From IMG/VR virus record IMGVR_UViG_3300022187_000107, positions 1 through 34,558 of that record: a stretch of DNA of 34,558 nt. One strand, given 5' to 3'. The DNA comes from a virus. The notes below the pieces were generated by a model. That model worked only from the letters and a program-made list of their open reading frames with translations. It was not told the DNA's origin and made no database searches. Below, in pieces: positions 1 through 6,059 of the stretch. A program made the position numbers and the translations under genes. Each line of letters opens with the position of its first letter. Within the stretch, counting starts at the first letter, position 1.

Positions 1-728
1 ACTCCAGGGTCACGGCCACGCAAGGGCAAACCGGGCTGAATGGTGTTTTGATTAATTCGATTAGCTAAAGGATCCCGAGTGACGGTATCGCTATCCGCGT
101 ACCGCATCATCGTGTCCCGAGCACCTAAACCGACTTCTACGGGCCGTATGACTTCATCTGCTTGTTCTAAAATATCAGCAACATTTTCTAAATTTTGTGA
201 ATAATCTACGTCGTACCTGTCCCTATACGACTGAAGAAGGTTATTTAATGCCTCTCCTGCGTCGCTTCTGTAGTTTGCATCAGATAAAAACCTGGATTCG
301 CCCGCATAGCGCAACGTTTCTCGCTGTTGAGGAGTTAACGCACCGCTGTTTATAGCTTGAAGATAAGCAGTGCGGGCGCTATCCACGGTGCCGCCGGGAA
401 GCAGACTATCTAAATCGTTATTTTGCTCGACAAATTCTCGTGCTTTTGTGTTTTCACCGGCAAGTCTGTACGCATTCAGAGTTTCGTTATCCGGGTCAAT
501 GTCGTAACCTTCAAAGGGGATGTAGTTAGGAAAGTCAGCGACGGACGTAAGTTGTCGCGCATCCTCAATGTCTTCATCTGGGTAGAGCTGCTCTAATTCG
601 TTGTCAAGCTCGCCTTCATCTAAAGCATTTTGAAAAAGAATTTCACGAAGGACGTCGCGATCAACGTTATATGTCGAACGAAGCTTATCTGCAAGCTCAG
701 GCAGCCGTTCAAAAGATGAAGAACTCAC
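1..728 (-). CDS. Partial hypothetical phage protein (5' part)
   Basis: The minus strand is open without a stop from a GTG at 728 to the left edge (242 codons plus 2 nt), so the gene is cut by the window and its C-terminus is missing. An in-frame TAG a few codons upstream rules out a longer start. The N-terminus is Ser-rich (SSSSFERLPELADKL), then strongly acidic with many Asp/Glu (EGELDNELEQLYPDEDIED) and no membrane segment. No family recognised. Its leftward direction, opposite to the early genes, and the hydrophilic acidic composition would suit a large virion or internal protein, but that is inference. Confidence 0.8.
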   Translation of the reverse strand, partial: MSSSSFERLPELADKLRSTYNVDRDVLREILFQNALDEGELDNELEQLYPDEDIEDARQLTSVADFPNYIPFEGYDIDPDNETLNAYRLAGENTKAREFVEQNNDLDSLLPGGTVDSARTAYLQAINSGALTPQQRETLRYAGESRFLSDANYRSDAGEALNNLLQSYRDRYDVDYSQNLENVADILEQADEVIRPVEVGLGARDTMMRYADSDTVTRDPLANRINQNTIQPGLPLRGRDPG

Positions 729-745
729 GGCGCCTGGCGCTAATC

Positions 746-773
746 TCTATACATCATACCAAAATTCTGTAAA
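746..773 (-). promoter_or_regulatory. Possible leftward promoter
   Basis: On the minus strand TTTACA (773-768) and TATAGA (751-746) are separated by 16 nt, upstream of the GTG at 728. This is a sigma70-like match with a short leader. It lies in the divergent gap 729-833. I see no comparably good rightward promoter in this gap. Confidence 0.3.
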
Positions 774-833
774 TATACGCCCTGTGCGGCGCACCTTCCG
801 TGCTAGGATCGCACAGCATCACACCAACAGCAC

Positions 834-1178
834 ATGGCAAACGCAATGCTCTGCATCGAAATCTACCAATTCAACGGAACTTGGTGCTTTACCGACACTA
901 AAAGGGAACTTCTACACGAACCTTTCGTCCTAGGCATCCCAGACATCATCAACAGCGCCCTAGAAGAGCAAAAACTGATCGAAGAAGGCAAAAACTACCG
1001 GATTTTGTTCGCTGCTAAGGAGTTTCCTACCTACCACGGGGCGTTGACTCGTCAAAACGAGGAAATGGGCGGCGCATGGTACTCCTGTAACGAACAAAAA
1101 GGCTGGTTGTGTCCTGCGACACTTAAATTCTTCTGTGAGTTCCCTGAAACCATCTATTTCAAACTAGAGAAACTCTAA
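834..1178 (+). CDS. Small conserved protein, DUF6717-like
   Basis: A 114-aa soluble protein. The pattern NGTWCFTD near the N-terminus, EPFVLG, YHGAL, GGAWY and GWLCPATLKFF, ending EIYFKL-like (ETIYFKLEKL), resembles a small uncharacterised family of bacteria and phages that I recall as DUF6717; this is from memory. No catalytic residues are evident. ATG at 834 is used; a second in-frame ATG four codons later is also possible. There is no strong ribosome site. First rightward gene after the divergent gap; function unknown. Confidence 0.75.
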   Translation: MANAMLCIEIYQFNGTWCFTDTKRELLHEPFVLGIPDIINSALEEQKLIEEGKNYRILFAAKEFPTYHGALTRQNEEMGGAWYSCNEQKGWLCPATLKFFCEFPETIYFKLEKL

Positions 1179-1224
1179 AAATCTAGTTTCGTTTAGCATA
1201 TAGGGGTACTCTGCCTCCCCTTCC

Positions 1225-1422
1225 GTGGCTCGGGAGTGGAATACCCCTGTGCGCGAACCGTGGAACGGGGTGATTAAAACAGCACTAGACGCTGTAGATC
1301 GACATAACGCCCACTACTTTCAATCAAAGGACGCAAGACACCTTATAGCCGCCGAGCTTTTGCGCACCTACGTCACGTATTTAAAAGATTTAGTACTGAG
1401 TATCGAAAAAACTTCTACCTGA
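1225..1422 (+). CDS. Small hypothetical protein
   Basis: A 65-aa protein started by GTG (no ATG in frame near the 5' end). It appears largely helical, with basic and acidic residues mixed and a central region AAELLRTYVTYLKDLV. No family recognised. It follows the preceding gene after 46 nt and its stop codon overlaps the first base of the stem of a strong intrinsic terminator, so it ends this short transcription unit. Confidence 0.6.
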   Translation: MAREWNTPVREPWNGVIKTALDAVDRHNAHYFQSKDARHLIAAELLRTYVTYLKDLVLSIEKTST

Positions 1423-1447
1423 TCGCCCACGCGGGCGATTTTTTTTT
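1422..1447 (+). terminator. Intrinsic terminator
   Basis: A perfect 7-bp stem ATCGCCC (1422-1428) / GGGCGAT (1433-1439) with loop ACGC, followed by nine T residues (1439-1447). It is a textbook rho-independent terminator closing the 834-1422 unit and insulating the promoter that follows. Confidence 0.92.
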
Positions 1448-1466
1448 GTGTACCCCTGCCTGTATG

Positions 1467-1495
1467 TTGACACTAAAACTTTTGCCCCCTATTTT
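1467..1495 (+). promoter_or_regulatory. Strong sigma70-type promoter
   Basis: TTGACA at 1467-1472, a 17-nt spacer, and TATTTT at 1490-1495. It lies just after the terminator at 1422-1447 and has no gene to drive for over 1.2 kb, so the transcript (start near 1502) would consist of the structured non-coding region and then the early small genes from 2728. Confidence 0.7.
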
Positions 1496-1499
1496 CCAG

Positions 1500-2640
1500 C
1501 AAGATTTATAAAGGGTTCTCGCCGGGGGCGACGTTATACGCGCATATTTAAAAAAAAGGGGCAGATTGCGTGCAGGTACGCGCGGGTACGGGGCAGGAGT
1601 TTGTATAAACAATCAATCAACGATCACTATGTATTACAAACTCCTACTCTTGTTCTATTCTTTTAGCTAAGCCAGGGGGGTACCCTCTTTAATTAAAGAG
1701 AATTCAAACCGTGAAGCCGCTTGACAGAAGGCGCAACGTGGTGCTAGCGCGTGCGCGTGTGTGCGTTTCAATTAACTAAGGGTCGGACCCTGGCATTGTG
1801 TGCCAATCCGTGAACCGGTCAGAAAGGGTTGACCTATCGCACCAATGCCGGATACCTTTAGGTCACTGGAGAACAGGCCACGGCCCGGACGCCAGAGCAC
1901 CTAGAAAACCGAATCGACTCTCGCGACGGCCGAACTGGCCCCGCGCGTCTGCCGCTGATGGTAGGGAGTACTTCCCCGAAGTGTAGGCAAGGGCAGGCAT
2001 GGTGTGCCGGAACGTGAGCGGCGAGAGTTGTAGTAGGTAACTAGGTGAAAGAACCTTGACAATCAAATAGTTAGCTAAGTCAGTGCGGGTTAGCACGGGT
2101 AGCCGATTGGCTTAGCTAACTGTTCAAATAGCAGGCATCGTCATAAGACGGAACTAAGGGCGCGAGCGATCCCCTGAGCACAATACGGTTGCAACTCAAC
2201 CGGTTAAGTGTGCACGATGCCGAACTTATCAGGCTGTACCTTGTCAGCTGGCACCTTTAACTAGGTGAACAGTTGGCTACTAGAACTGATCAGTAGGTTC
2301 GTTACCTACATCTAGCGACGCAAACGGTTTCGTCACCGTGGCACGCAGTTAGTTACAGCTTTGCACTTGTCACTTTGCAGGCTTGTCCAGAGTAACTGTC
2401 CTTAATGCAGGTACGCTGGACAAAGCCGGATGCAATTCCCACGCGGTCGATTAACCGCCGATGGCGAATTAAGTCCCGCAACTAGGTGAAATTGTGCAAA
2501 CTGTAGCTAACTTAGTGCGTACTTTTTAGTTTCGGGTAACAATCCCGAACTGTATTAGGGCGGAGCCAGTTAATCACTAGCCTTGTCCGGATGTAGTCCT
2601 AAGTTTGATCCGATAGGATCATTTAGGATCATTCTCTAAA
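1500..2640 (+). ncRNA. Candidate large structured non-coding RNA
   Basis: This stretch of about 1.1 kb has no convincing gene: the reading frames are short and unlike proteins. It is rich in stems: 1792-1798/1843-1849; 1915-1924/2021-2030 (10 bp) enclosing hairpins 1928-1940, 1970-1982 and 1996-2008; 2066-2079/2111-2124 (14 bp) enclosing 2083-2096 and 2101-2112; 2134-2141/2214-2221 with 2178-2182/2209-2213 and 2186-2191/2197-2202 nested inside; 2293-2309; 2381-2390/2416-2426; 2443-2458; 2531-2549; and 2597-2628. Such density and nesting suggest a giant ornate RNA of the GOLLD/ROOL kind (large phage- and mobile-element-associated RNAs), but I cannot match it to any consensus. Exact ends are uncertain. 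Alternatives are a replication origin or a long regulatory leader. Strand is assumed from the upstream promoter. Confidence 0.55.
2039..2490 (+). repeat. Three spaced copies of an 11-nt motif
   Basis: AACTAGGTGAA occurs at 2039-2049, 2259-2269 and 2480-2490, that is 220 and 221 nt apart. Copy 2 has its AGGTG in a hairpin (CACCT 2252-2256 / AGGTG 2263-2267) and copy 1 can form AGGT/ACCT with the following bases. The surrounding sequence is not otherwise an obvious tandem repeat, so the motif itself appears to be kept, probably as a recurring RNA module. Confidence 0.7.
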
Positions 2641-2644
2641 TTTC

Positions 2645-2727
2645 GATTCTCTCCTCAAGCCTTACGGTTTGATGAGGGATTCATCCCTCTTTGTTGTCAG
2701 CTGCCAGCTCTATTGCTGGTGAATGTT
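2645..2727 (+). promoter_or_regulatory. Three-hairpin leader element, copy 1
   Basis: It begins GATTCTCTCCT, then hairpin I TCAAGCC (2655-2661) / GGTTTGA (2666-2672), hairpin II GAGGGA (2674-2679) / TCCCTC (2684-2689), and hairpin III CCAGC (2704-2708) / GCTGG (2715-2719), followed by GTGAATGTT and ATG at 2728. The same order of elements recurs at 3841-3945. Hairpin III sits about 8 nt before the ATG, so it can affect ribosome access; hairpin II is followed by a T-rich stretch and may attenuate transcription. Confidence 0.7.
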
Positions 2728-3027
2728 ATGAACATTAAGACCAACAATCAACCACGCCGGCTGCTGTTTGCGTGTGAGTTTTCTGGCGCTGAGCGTGCCA
2801 AACTTCGCAAACAGTTTGATTGGATGAGTGATGAGGAGTTCGACTCCGATTGTTCTTTCTTTCGCTACAAAGGTTATTACTACAACCTCGCTGACTTTAT
2901 GCGGGTTGATTCTTGTCTGGAGTCAGCACTTAGCGGTTGGCATGGTTACAGCTCCGACTCTTATTTCAGCGGTGTGCTGATCAAACTGTGCGGCGAGGAT
3001 GTTATTGTCGGCCGTTACTATTCCTGA
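2728..3027 (+). CDS. Small conserved phage protein
   Basis: A 99-aa protein from ATG 2728 (a GTG at 2719 and a TTG at 2713 are in frame, but lie inside the leader hairpin). Features: RRLLFACEFSGAERAKL, then aromatic YKGYYYNLADFMRV, and a C-terminal WHGYSSDSYFSGVLIKL block ending GRYYS. I recall this pattern from small uncharacterised phage and plasmid proteins but have no function for it. No membrane segment and no catalytic motif. Expression is probably controlled by the three-hairpin leader that it shares with the gene at 3946. Confidence 0.8.
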   Translation: MNIKTNNQPRRLLFACEFSGAERAKLRKQFDWMSDEEFDSDCSFFRYKGYYYNLADFMRVDSCLESALSGWHGYSSDSYFSGVLIKLCGEDVIVGRYYS

Positions 3028-3060
3028 CTGTAACTAACCCAATCCCATTGCTATCTGATT
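3028..3060 (+). promoter_or_regulatory. Pre-start intergenic block, copy 1
   Basis: A 33-nt block beginning CTGTAACTAACCCAATCCCA that ends directly at the ATG at 3061. It is repeated at 3310-3342 with 30 of 33 bases identical. It contains no Shine-Dalgarno sequence. Probably a translation-initiation or mRNA cassette. Confidence 0.6.
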
Positions 3061-3309
3061 ATGTCCGCAACAATCGTTTGTCCTATTGAGCCTCTCACAT
3101 CTGACGTTGTACTAACACCAATAGCCTTTAAGGATGTACCTGTGGGCGCAGAGTTTTGGTGGGGAGGTTATTTGCCGGCCAGGTGCAACTGGGGAATGAA
3201 ACGCTCAAGTAGAACCGCAGAGTGGATGCCAATTTTGGAAGGCAAGCTTAGCGGTTGGAAGTCATGGAGTTACTGGAAGGCTAACGAAACTGTCTACATT
3301 GTCCGCTAA
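3061..3309 (+). CDS. Small hypothetical protein
   Basis: An 82-aa protein rich in Trp (seven), with the central motif VPVGAEFWWGGYLPA and C-terminal WKSWSYWKANETVYIV. The FKDVPVGAEF phrase resembles small phage proteins whose name I cannot give. ATG 3061 directly follows the 33-nt repeated block, which supports this start. No membrane segment; function unknown. Confidence 0.75.
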   Translation: MSATIVCPIEPLTSDVVLTPIAFKDVPVGAEFWWGGYLPARCNWGMKRSSRTAEWMPILEGKLSGWKSWSYWKANETVYIVR

Positions 3310-3342
3310 CTGTAACTAACCCAATCCCATCGCTATCTGGTC
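3310..3342 (+). promoter_or_regulatory. Pre-start intergenic block, copy 2
   Basis: Second copy of the 33-nt block at 3028-3060, again ending exactly at an ATG (3343). Differences are at only three positions (22, 31 and 33). A shorter form, TAACTAACCCAA, occurs before the gene at 6060. Confidence 0.6.
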
Positions 3343-3600
3343 ATGCCCGAACTACGCGAAGCTACCTACACTCTGCCCGCACACTGGGCCAGCATCTTAA
3401 TCAACCACGACTACACCGGCACAAGTGATGAAGAAGAACAGGAGATTGATAACTTTATCGACGGTGAGTTTGGTGATTCATTGTTCTGCACTGTAACTAT
3501 TGCAGATTGGGATGAAGAACCATCCTTTCGTAAGTATCACGATGCGCAACCGTACGGTGTGCTTGCGTGTGACTGCATTAACTACACTTTCCTGTTCTGA
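3343..3600 (+). CDS. Small acidic protein, DUF6926-like, paralogue of 6832-7086
   Basis: An 85-aa acidic protein. It starts with a tYTLPAHWASILINHDYTG block, followed by a Glu/Asp-rich stretch (DEEEQEIDNFI), and ends with FRKYHDAQPYGVLACDC. The same two blocks (PAHW...LI..D and HDA.PYGVL.CD) appear in the gene at 6832-7086, so the two are paralogues. The pattern recalls a small phage family that I remember as DUF6926; that name is from memory. Function unknown. Confidence 0.8.
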   Translation: MPELREATYTLPAHWASILINHDYTGTSDEEEQEIDNFIDGEFGDSLFCTVTIADWDEEPSFRKYHDAQPYGVLACDCINYTFLF

Positions 3601-3602
3601 TC

Positions 3603-3842
3603 ATGTTCCCTTTCGAAGTAACTAAGCTCTGCAAACAGTTCACTGGCCGCGTGTACTTGCAGAAAGAGAGACTCAATCAAGGCGGTTATACCAGCGATGG
3701 TATCTACTTTGGTGTTGGTGATCCGCTCTACTTTGCCCAAGATGAAGAAGGTCTGTGGGCAGACTACTTCCGTGCTTCATGTAGAGATGAAGCTATAGAT
3801 ATCCTGCGTGATCGCTATCCGATTGCCAAGATCAAACGTTGA
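3603..3842 (+). CDS. Small hypothetical protein
   Basis: A 79-aa protein that starts 2 nt after the preceding stop, so it is likely co-translated. It contains VYLQKERLNQGGY, a Gly/Tyr-rich middle and a C-terminal helix SCRDEAIDILRDRYP ending in basic KIKR. No family recognised. Its stop codon overlaps the start of the second three-hairpin leader. Confidence 0.75.
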   Translation: MFPFEVTKLCKQFTGRVYLQKERLNQGGYTSDGIYFGVGDPLYFAQDEEGLWADYFRASCRDEAIDILRDRYPIAKIKR

Positions 3843-3945
3843 TTCTCTCCTGTAGCTATCCCCAGACTGCACTGCAGTTTGGGTTAGTTACATGAGGGAC
3901 TTACCCTCATTGTGTTAGCTGCCAGCCATGTAGCTGGTGAATGTT
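3841..3945 (+). promoter_or_regulatory. Three-hairpin leader element, copy 2
   Basis: Begins GATTCTCTCCT like copy 1 (2645). Hairpin I is CCCAGACTGC (3861-3870) / GCAGTTTGGG (3874-3883), 10 bp, unrelated in sequence to hairpin I of copy 1 but in the same place. Hairpin II is ATGAGGG (3892-3898) / CCCTCAT (3904-3910); hairpin III is CCAGC (3922-3926) / GCTGG (3933-3937) with a 6-nt loop as in copy 1; then GTGAATGTT and ATG at 3946. Keeping the stems while the sequence changes argues for function at the RNA level. Confidence 0.75.
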
Positions 3946-4299
3946 ATGACCCTGAGCCAATCCACGCAGCTCACTGCATCTCACGCAGTTGAGTATTTAA
4001 TCAACGAAGACAACGGACTTCTAACGTTCGAAGAACTGCAGGACATCGCCCGCAAAGGTTGTGCAGCTTGTGCACCTGACGGGCTCGCCTATTATCACGA
4101 GACTTGGGACTTCTTCATCACGTTTGAGGATGATGTAGAGGATTATTTCTACAACAAGTATGGTGATGCTTGGCTAGAACGATTCGCCAAGAACAGCACA
4201 AGCGTGCGCGGCATGGTTAATCATATGGTGTGGACGTTTGTTAATCAAGTTGCCCAGGAAGTAACTGGAATCCGCGAACCTTTGGGCCACTGGTCTTAA
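3946..4299 (+). CDS. Small hypothetical protein
   Basis: A 117-aa protein from ATG 3946 (a GTG at 3937, inside hairpin III, is the alternative). Features: SHAVEYLINEDNG, a Cys pair (GCAACAPDG), an acidic aromatic middle (FEDDVEDYFYNKYGDAW) and a hydrophobic C-terminal helix (MVNHMVWTFVNQVAQ). No recognised family. Preceded by the second copy of the three-hairpin leader, implying the same control as the gene at 2728. Confidence 0.78.
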   Translation: MTLSQSTQLTASHAVEYLINEDNGLLTFEELQDIARKGCAACAPDGLAYYHETWDFFITFEDDVEDYFYNKYGDAWLERFAKNSTSVRGMVNHMVWTFVNQVAQEVTGIREPLGHWS

Positions 4300-4302
4300 G
4301 TA

Positions 4303-4321
4303 ACCCGCTACGCGGGGCCAA
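4303..4321 (+). repeat. Intergenic GC hairpin, copy 1
   Basis: CCCGC (4304-4308) / GCGGG (4312-4316) stem just after a stop codon, followed by GGCCAA, A/C-rich leader and the next ATG. Near-identical copies are at 5251-5270 and 5466-5485. There is no T tract, so it is unlikely to be an intrinsic terminator; an mRNA-processing or stabilising hairpin is more likely. Confidence 0.65.
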
Positions 4322-4343
4322 CTCACACAATCACACCAACAAC

Positions 4344-4616
4344 ATGGCAACCATTCAACATCACTGTGCACCTAACGATCGCAACGGTAACCCTCAGCGT
4401 TGTTACGTTCTACTTGATCTTGACGATGTAGCTGTAGCCGCATGGGATGAGGGCTACCTAGGTTCCCACGCTGTCCCCGGAATATGGCGTGAGGCCGCAT
4501 ACAATGCGCCGCGCATTGAGTGTACAGTTGCAGCTTATCGTCACCTATTGCGTACATTGCCTGGGCCGGACTATGCTTACCAAGTCCCTGGCTATTCTCA
4601 TCTCCGCAACCCTTAA
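4344..4616 (+). CDS. Small conserved phage protein
   Basis: A 90-aa protein with CYVLLDLDDVAVAAWDEGY, LGSHAVPGIW and AYNAPRIECTV, then a C-terminal helix AAYRHLLRTLPGP. I recall similar small phage proteins with an AWDEGYLG...VPG core but no function. Preceded by GC hairpin copy 1 and an A/C-rich leader without a Shine-Dalgarno sequence. Confidence 0.78.
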   Translation: MATIQHHCAPNDRNGNPQRCYVLLDLDDVAVAAWDEGYLGSHAVPGIWREAAYNAPRIECTVAAYRHLLRTLPGPDYAYQVPGYSHLRNP

Positions 4617-4624
4617 CTAAACCA

Positions 4625-4789
4625 ATGTCAGACCGTAAGTACATCGTGCACGTTGAGACTGCAGATCGTGGCGACTTTAAGATTCACACACTGGCATCTA
4701 GTTGTTTAGAAGCTGAATCAATCGCCCGCTATTGCGTACGCCAACAGTTCACCAACGACATCCTCAGTTCCCACGCTTGGCCTAAATAG
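4625..4789 (+). CDS. Small hypothetical protein
   Basis: A 54-aa protein from ATG 4625, 8 nt after the previous stop, following TTAACTAAACCA, a short form of the pre-start block. A longer in-frame extension upstream would run through the previous gene and is not credible. Sequence: YIVHVETADRGDFKIHTL, then ASSCLEAESIARYCVR, giving a beta-beta-alpha look. Function unknown. Confidence 0.6.
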   Translation: MSDRKYIVHVETADRGDFKIHTLASSCLEAESIARYCVRQQFTNDILSSHAWPK

Positions 4790-4834
4790 AGGGGACTATC
4801 ATCACTTTCTCGCGCACACCTTACACAACAGCCA

Positions 4835-5029
4835 ATGTACGACACTCGCACACACTTAAATAGAGACTTCATGCGTCGCATGATTCGTGCCTACGAGCAA
4901 GATCTCATGCAGTTAGTTGCTGAAACTCCAGATCATCCTGGTGGTGATTGGGCAGTCGAACATCTAACTATGCTGGAAGACTTACGCGCCAAGACATTCT
5001 CATCCTTCGAGCAAACCATCACATTCTGA
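4835..5029 (+). CDS. Small hypothetical protein
   Basis: A 64-aa, probably helical protein (RDFMRRMIRAYEQDLMQLV; AVEHLTMLEDLRAKT). No family recognised. It lies 45 nt after the preceding gene and 2 nt before the next ATG, so it is likely translated together with the gene at 5032. Confidence 0.65.
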   Translation: MYDTRTHLNRDFMRRMIRAYEQDLMQLVAETPDHPGGDWAVEHLTMLEDLRAKTFSSFEQTITF

Positions 5030-5031
5030 TC

Positions 5032-5250
5032 ATGGCAAACTTCGATCACATCAGCCACTTACACAAAGACCAACTACTACACGTAGTTAGCTACTACATG
5101 ACGTCAGAGATGCGCAACCATCTGATGCGCGAATGTCCGGCCGCATACAACTCACTGTGTGGCCGTGTGGTTATCACGTCGCAGGTACATGATACGGGCC
5201 GCAAGATCATCGAGCGCCCCACAGATGTAGACCTTAGAGACTTTGACTAA
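5032..5250 (+). CDS. Small hypothetical protein
   Basis: A 72-aa protein from ATG 5032, 2 nt after the previous stop; an upstream in-frame extension would overlap the previous gene and is rejected. Sequence features: HISHLHKDQLLHVVSYYM, then MRNHLMRECPAAYNSL and a C-terminal VVITSQVHDTG strand region. No known family. Followed at once by GC hairpin copy 2. Confidence 0.7.
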   Translation: MANFDHISHLHKDQLLHVVSYYMTSEMRNHLMRECPAAYNSLCGRVVITSQVHDTGRKIIERPTDVDLRDFD

Positions 5251-5270
5251 ACCCGCTAACGCGGGGCCAA
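5251..5270 (+). repeat. Intergenic GC hairpin, copy 2
   Basis: ACCCGCTAACGCGGGGCCAA, with stem CCCGC (5252-5256) / GCGGG (5261-5265) and loop TAAC, directly after the stop of the preceding gene. Identical to copy 3 (5466-5485) and one base longer in the loop than copy 1. Confidence 0.65.
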
Positions 5271-5301
5271 CTCACTGAACACTCACACTAATCTAATCAT
5301 C

Positions 5302-5460
5302 ATGAACAAACCCGTTTGCTCAATTTGCGGGCTCGCTTCTTTACCTGGTTTGAAACCAGGTTCGGGCAAGTGTCAATGGCATTGGACCGCCGGTAATTGG
5401 GGCCGCGCTTGGGCCCTGCAAACAATCGGACCCGAACCTAAGCGAGGGCTAAGTATGTAA
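5302..5460 (+). CDS. Tiny zinc-finger-like protein
   Basis: A 52-aa protein: MNKPVCSICG, a Gly/Lys turn, then KCQWHWTAGNWGRAW and a basic tail. C6, C9 and C24 with H27 could bind one zinc ion. It is placed like the other early genes, between GC hairpin copies 2 and 3, with an A/C-rich leader. Function unknown; the compact Cys/His arrangement suggests a nucleic-acid or protein-binding knuckle. Confidence 0.6.
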   Translation: MNKPVCSICGLASLPGLKPGSGKCQWHWTAGNWGRAWALQTIGPEPKRGLSM

Positions 5461-5465
5461 CGACT

Positions 5466-5485
5466 ACCCGCTAACGCGGGGCCAA
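5466..5485 (+). repeat. Intergenic GC hairpin, copy 3
   Basis: Same 20-nt sequence as copy 2: CCCGC (5467-5471), loop TAAC, GCGGG (5476-5480), then GCCAA and a leader (ATCACACAAT) similar to the one after copy 1. It lies 5 nt after a stop codon. Confidence 0.65.
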
Positions 5486-5507
5486 ATCACACAATTATCC
5501 CATCATC

Positions 5508-5816
5508 ATGACAACACGTTTCGAGCCTAACCTCGTCTTACTTGATTCCCACGGTGTCTACATTCCCCAGCTTTATTGCAGTGATGCTGACGAACACTGG
5601 GCTAAGTGTGTAGGTGTTGATTACGAAGACGTTCAAATATGTCAGGCTGGCCCAGATCACGAATGGTATTGGGAAGCATGGGACAACATCCTAAACAATG
5701 CCAGCATGGTTAGTGACGGTGTTACTTGGCGATTGCACCAGGATGGTGACCTTTGGGAGATTCCTGATGGTTACACATTCGATGACGATTGTGGCATCCC
5801 GATCACTCCTGTTTAA
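5508..5816 (+). CDS. Small acidic conserved phage protein
   Basis: A 102-aa acidic protein. Blocks: LLDSHGVYIPQLYC, ICQAGPDHEWYWEAWDNIL, and LHQDGDLWEIPDGYTFDD. The GPD.E.YW.AWD..L and QDGDLW segments recall a small conserved phage protein without known function. No membrane segment. Preceded by GC hairpin copy 3. Confidence 0.8.
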   Translation: MTTRFEPNLVLLDSHGVYIPQLYCSDADEHWAKCVGVDYEDVQICQAGPDHEWYWEAWDNILNNASMVSDGVTWRLHQDGDLWEIPDGYTFDDDCGIPITPV

Positions 5817-5855
5817 CCCTGTGGTTGTCCACGCCGCCTACACAAACCAACTCCA

Positions 5856-6029
5856 ATGAATCACTTCCCTTACGACATTTACCAGTTGGATTCACACAGC
5901 CTGGCCTACCATTCCCTCGCACAATTCAAACAGATTCTCCTTAAAGAGGAGATGCCAAATGACATCGTTTACTTAATTGAAGACAAGATCATCCCCGCCC
6001 TTGAAGGTATTGTCTCTCAAAATTACTGA
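5856..6029 (+). CDS. Small hypothetical protein
   Basis: A 57-aa protein, MNHFPYDIYQ..., mostly helical with an amphipathic segment (LAQFKQILLKEE) and an acidic middle. ATG 5856 follows an A/C-rich leader like its neighbours. Too short to assign to a family; accepted because of its position in the gene series and a complete reading frame without overlap. Confidence 0.55.
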   Translation: MNHFPYDIYQLDSHSLAYHSLAQFKQILLKEEMPNDIVYLIEDKIIPALEGIVSQNY

Positions 6030-6059
6030 CTCTTAACTAACCCAACTCGCACACACATC

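Noticed and set aside
1720-1752. A second promoter with TTGACA at about 1720
   Set aside because: The -10 position (CTAGCG) is poor and GC-rich.
1448-2096. Short open frames within the structured region (1448-1666, 1415-1612, 1798-1986, 1863-2096)
   Set aside because: Compositions are Arg/Ser/Pro-rich as in random frames, with no coupling to neighbours, and they cut across the listed stems. They occur on both strands at similar length.
1467-2700. tRNA or tmRNA genes inside the gene-free region
   Set aside because: I found no cloverleaf with T-loop GGTTCGA-type sequence and acceptor pairing. The stems seen do not fit a tRNA.
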